From contig NZ_LXET01000054.1 in NCBI RefSeq assembly GCF_001655005.1, forward strand, positions 124,001 to 188,000: 64,000 nt of DNA, written 5' to 3'. Below, in pieces: positions 62,050-64,000 of this stretch. The number at the start of each line of letters is the position of its first letter. The first letter of the stretch is position 1. This DNA comes from Hafnia paralvei ATCC 29927 (GTDB lineage: Bacteria; Pseudomonadota; Gammaproteobacteria; Enterobacterales; Enterobacteriaceae). A program made the position numbers and the translations under genes. A model generated the notes under the pieces. It was not told the DNA's origin. It did not search any database and saw only the letters and a program-made list of their open reading frames with translations.

Positions 62050-62080
62050 TGGCAAGCTACTGAATTATCAGTACTTGCCA
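62050..62080. repeat. strong hairpin between psd and mscM
   Basis: Thirteen pairs, TGGCAAG.TACTGA / TCAGTA.CTTGCCA, with one bulged C and an ATTA loop. Downstream is TCTTTCCCGTCTTT rather than a clean T-run, so it may attenuate or stabilise rather than fully terminate. Confidence 0.6.
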
Positions 62081-62151
62081 TCTTTCCCGTCTTTAACTCT
62101 TTTTTCAAAAGGGTTAATCAGAGAAACGTTCGCCAAAAGGAAGGAAGAGCT

Positions 62152-64000
62152 ATGCGCCTGATTACCAAATTGTTGATAACCGGGTTACTGATGTTATCCC
62201 TTCCGCTCGGCGCGAACGCAGCGCTGAATGAAAAACAGCTCGCCCAAGAATTAAAACAGGCCGAGAACAACAAAAACGCCCCAAATCAGGCTGAAATTGT
62301 TGAGACGCTACAGAGCGCCCTCAATTGGCTCAACGAAAGTAAAGAATCAGCGCAGCGCACCCAACAATACCAAAAGTCCATCAGCGACTTCCCTAAGCTG
62401 ACGCGTGAACTGCGCCAACAGCTTAGCGATGAAAGTACGCCGCCACTGCCAGCATCCGCCATACCGGCCAATGAAGCGGAGCAGCAAATTCTGCAAATTA
62501 GCAGCCAACTGCTGGAAGTTTCTCGACAGTTACAGCAAGAGTTGGATCGATCACGTGAAATCAGTGACTCACTCGGTCAGGTTCCACAAAAGCAGGCAAC
62601 GGCCCGTAAAGACTTAACCGAAGCAGAACGTCGGTTACAAAATCTGACCACCACCAGCACCCCGCTATCGCAGGCTCAATCTAATCAACTACAGGCCGAA
62701 GTAGCCGCACGTAAGGCGCTGGTAGATGAATTAGAACTTGAGCAGCTTTCAGCGAACAATCGTCAAGAGCTCGCACGTCTGCAAGCCGATGTATTACGCA
62801 AGCGCCACGAGCGGCTCGATCTTCAGCTGCAAGATTTACGCAACACCCTCAACTCTCAGCGTCAACGTGAAGCAGAACAGGCACTGGAACGCACTCAGCA
62901 ACTGGTAGAACAAAGCGGTGATCTCCCGCGATCTATCGCTGAACAACTAAAAATAAACCAAGAACTATCGCGCGCTTTGAATCAACAAGCGGCTCGCATG
63001 GATGACATTGCCAGCCAGCAACGTATCGCTGCAACACAAACGATTCAGGTTCGTCAGGCGCTCAGCACCATCCGTGAACAGGCTCAGTGGCTAGGAGTTT
63101 CAACCGCATTGGGTGAAACGCTACGTGCGCAGGTCGCTCGTCTGCCAGATATGCCTAAACCTCAGCAACTTGACGGTGACATGGCAAAACTGCGTGTACA
63201 GCGGCTGCACTTTGAAAACCTACTCAACAAAATCGAACCCGTTGCCGACTATAAGCAAAATGACGGTAAGCCTTTAACCGCTGCGCAGCAACGCCTGCTA
63301 CAGCCACAGCTCACCACCCAGCGCGAATTGCTCAACTCGCTTCTCTCTGGATGCGATTCACAAATCTTAGAGCTGACCAAGCTTAAAGTTGCCAATACAC
63401 AGCTTATCGATGCGCTCACAGAAATCAAAGATGCAACCCATCGCTATCTCTTCTGGGCGGCTGACGTCGATCCTCTTAGCGTTGCCGCGCCGTTAGACGT
63501 GATCCAGAGCCTGAATCGGCTATTGTCGCTTGATACCCTATCGCAGCTCAGCAAAGCGTTTTTGATGATGCTGACCTCTAAGGAAACCCTGTTACCGCTG
63601 TTTGGTGCCCTGCTGCTGGTGGGTTTTAGCTTCTATTCTCGCCGCCACTATCAGGCATTCATGGAACGCGCGAGCAGCAAGGTTGGCAAAGTCACCCAAG
63701 ATCACATTTCGCTCACTCTGCGCACCGTTTTCTGGTCGATACTGGTCGCATTACCGCTCCCTGTTCTCTGGGCAGCCTTAGGTTATGGACTGCAAAATGC
63801 ATGGCCTTATCCGATGGCTGTGGCAATCGGTGATGGCGTAACCGCCGCGCTCCCCGTGCTGTGGGCATTTATGATCAGCGCTGCATTCGCCCATCCAAAC
63901 GGATTGTTCATTGCCCACTTCCGTTGGGAAGAACAGCAGGTTAAGCGCGCAATGCGTTACTACCGAATGTCTATCTGGTTGATCGTGCCGCTACTGATGG
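62152..64000 (+). CDS. mscM: MscM (YjeP), mechanosensitive channel of miniconductance (5' part)
   Basis: Large MscK-like mechanosensitive channel of about 1100 residues; the first 616 codons are present and remain open to the window edge. AAGGAAG precedes the ATG at 62152. A signal peptide (LITGLLMLSLPLGANAA) is followed by a long periplasmic coiled-coil region rich in Gln/Glu, and then the first membrane helices from about residue 480 (LPLFGALLLVGFSFYSRR). Conserved stretches include LTKLKVANTQL and SIRRHYQ-like basic turns. The MscS core lies beyond the edge. Confidence 0.95.
   Translation, partial: MRLITKLLITGLLMLSLPLGANAALNEKQLAQELKQAENNKNAPNQAEIVETLQSALNWLNESKESAQRTQQYQKSISDFPKLTRELRQQLSDESTPPLPASAIPANEAEQQILQISSQLLEVSRQLQQELDRSREISDSLGQVPQKQATARKDLTEAERRLQNLTTTSTPLSQAQSNQLQAEVAARKALVDELELEQLSANNRQELARLQADVLRKRHERLDLQLQDLRNTLNSQRQREAEQALERTQQLVEQSGDLPRSIAEQLKINQELSRALNQQAARMDDIASQQRIAATQTIQVRQALSTIREQAQWLGVSTALGETLRAQVARLPDMPKPQQLDGDMAKLRVQRLHFENLLNKIEPVADYKQNDGKPLTAAQQRLLQPQLTTQRELLNSLLSGCDSQILELTKLKVANTQLIDALTEIKDATHRYLFWAADVDPLSVAAPLDVIQSLNRLLSLDTLSQLSKAFLMMLTSKETLLPLFGALLLVGFSFYSRRHYQAFMERASSKVGKVTQDHISLTLRTVFWSILVALPLPVLWAALGYGLQNAWPYPMAVAIGDGVTAALPVLWAFMISAAFAHPNGLFIAHFRWEEQQVKRAMRYYRMSIWLIVPLLM

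Overview
The window is a contiguous, gene-dense piece of an enterobacterial (order Enterobacterales) chromosome. Nearly every gene is recognisable as the ortholog of an Escherichia coli gene, with protein lengths usually within a few residues. Base composition by eye is close to 50 % G+C, there is no prophage, transposase or integrase, and ERIC-type palindromic repeats are present. The gene set fits a Hafnia/Obesumbacterium-like or Yersinia/Serratia-like relative better than E. coli itself (pmrAB beside dacB; no ula, ytfQRT-yjfF or cycA in the usual places), but I cannot fix the genus from sequence alone.

Layout. 1-10.9 kb: ftsH (cut by the left edge) and rlmE, divergent from yhbY; greA divergent from dacB-pmrA-pmrB; the leftward rplU-rpmA-yhbE-obgE cluster; rightward ispB and sfsB. 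10.9-14 kb: mdh, argR and a tandem pair of yhcN-type small secreted protein genes, a block that is not next to these neighbours in E. coli. 14-28 kb: mpl, fbp, ppa, ytfP, tamB, tamA, msrA, ytfL, ytfK, ytfJ, cysQ. 28-34 kb: cpdB, an APH(6)/hydroxyurea-kinase-like gene, the nitric-oxide repair gene ytfE behind an NsrR operator, fklB, ytfB, a DUF488 gene. 34-40 kb: rpsF-priB-rpsR-rplI with an S6:S18-type leader, three more DUF1471 small proteins (yjfY, bsmA, yjfN), yjfP, aidB. 40-58 kb: the classic leftward chain nsrR-rnr-rlmB, purA, yjeT, hflK-hflC, hfq-hflX, tsaE-amiB-mutL-miaA, nnr, with queG divergent. 58-64 kb: three identical tRNA-Gly(GCC) genes, orn, rsgA, psd and the 5' part of mscM.

How the parts work together. 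The window holds translation and RNA quality control (rlmE, rnr, rlmB, hfq, hflX, rsgA, orn, miaA, tsaE, queG, ribosomal proteins), envelope assembly and wall metabolism (tamAB, dacB, mpl, amiB, psd, mscM, pmrAB), the FtsH-HflKC protease system, and stress repair (msrA, ytfE with its regulator nsrR, cysQ, nnr, aidB).

Most notable non-coding signals: (1) the 309-bp gap between queG and the tRNA-Gly genes carries a perfect IHF consensus between two DnaA boxes, at the position where E. coli has datA; (2) two copies of a long palindromic repeat (31.7-32.0 kb and 39.7-39.9 kb), one expanded by a train of four extra perfect hairpins; (3) three ERIC elements in different states of decay; (4) a 29-bp near-perfect palindrome centred on the ppa -10 box; (5) a terminator hairpin in the greA leader resembling GraL.
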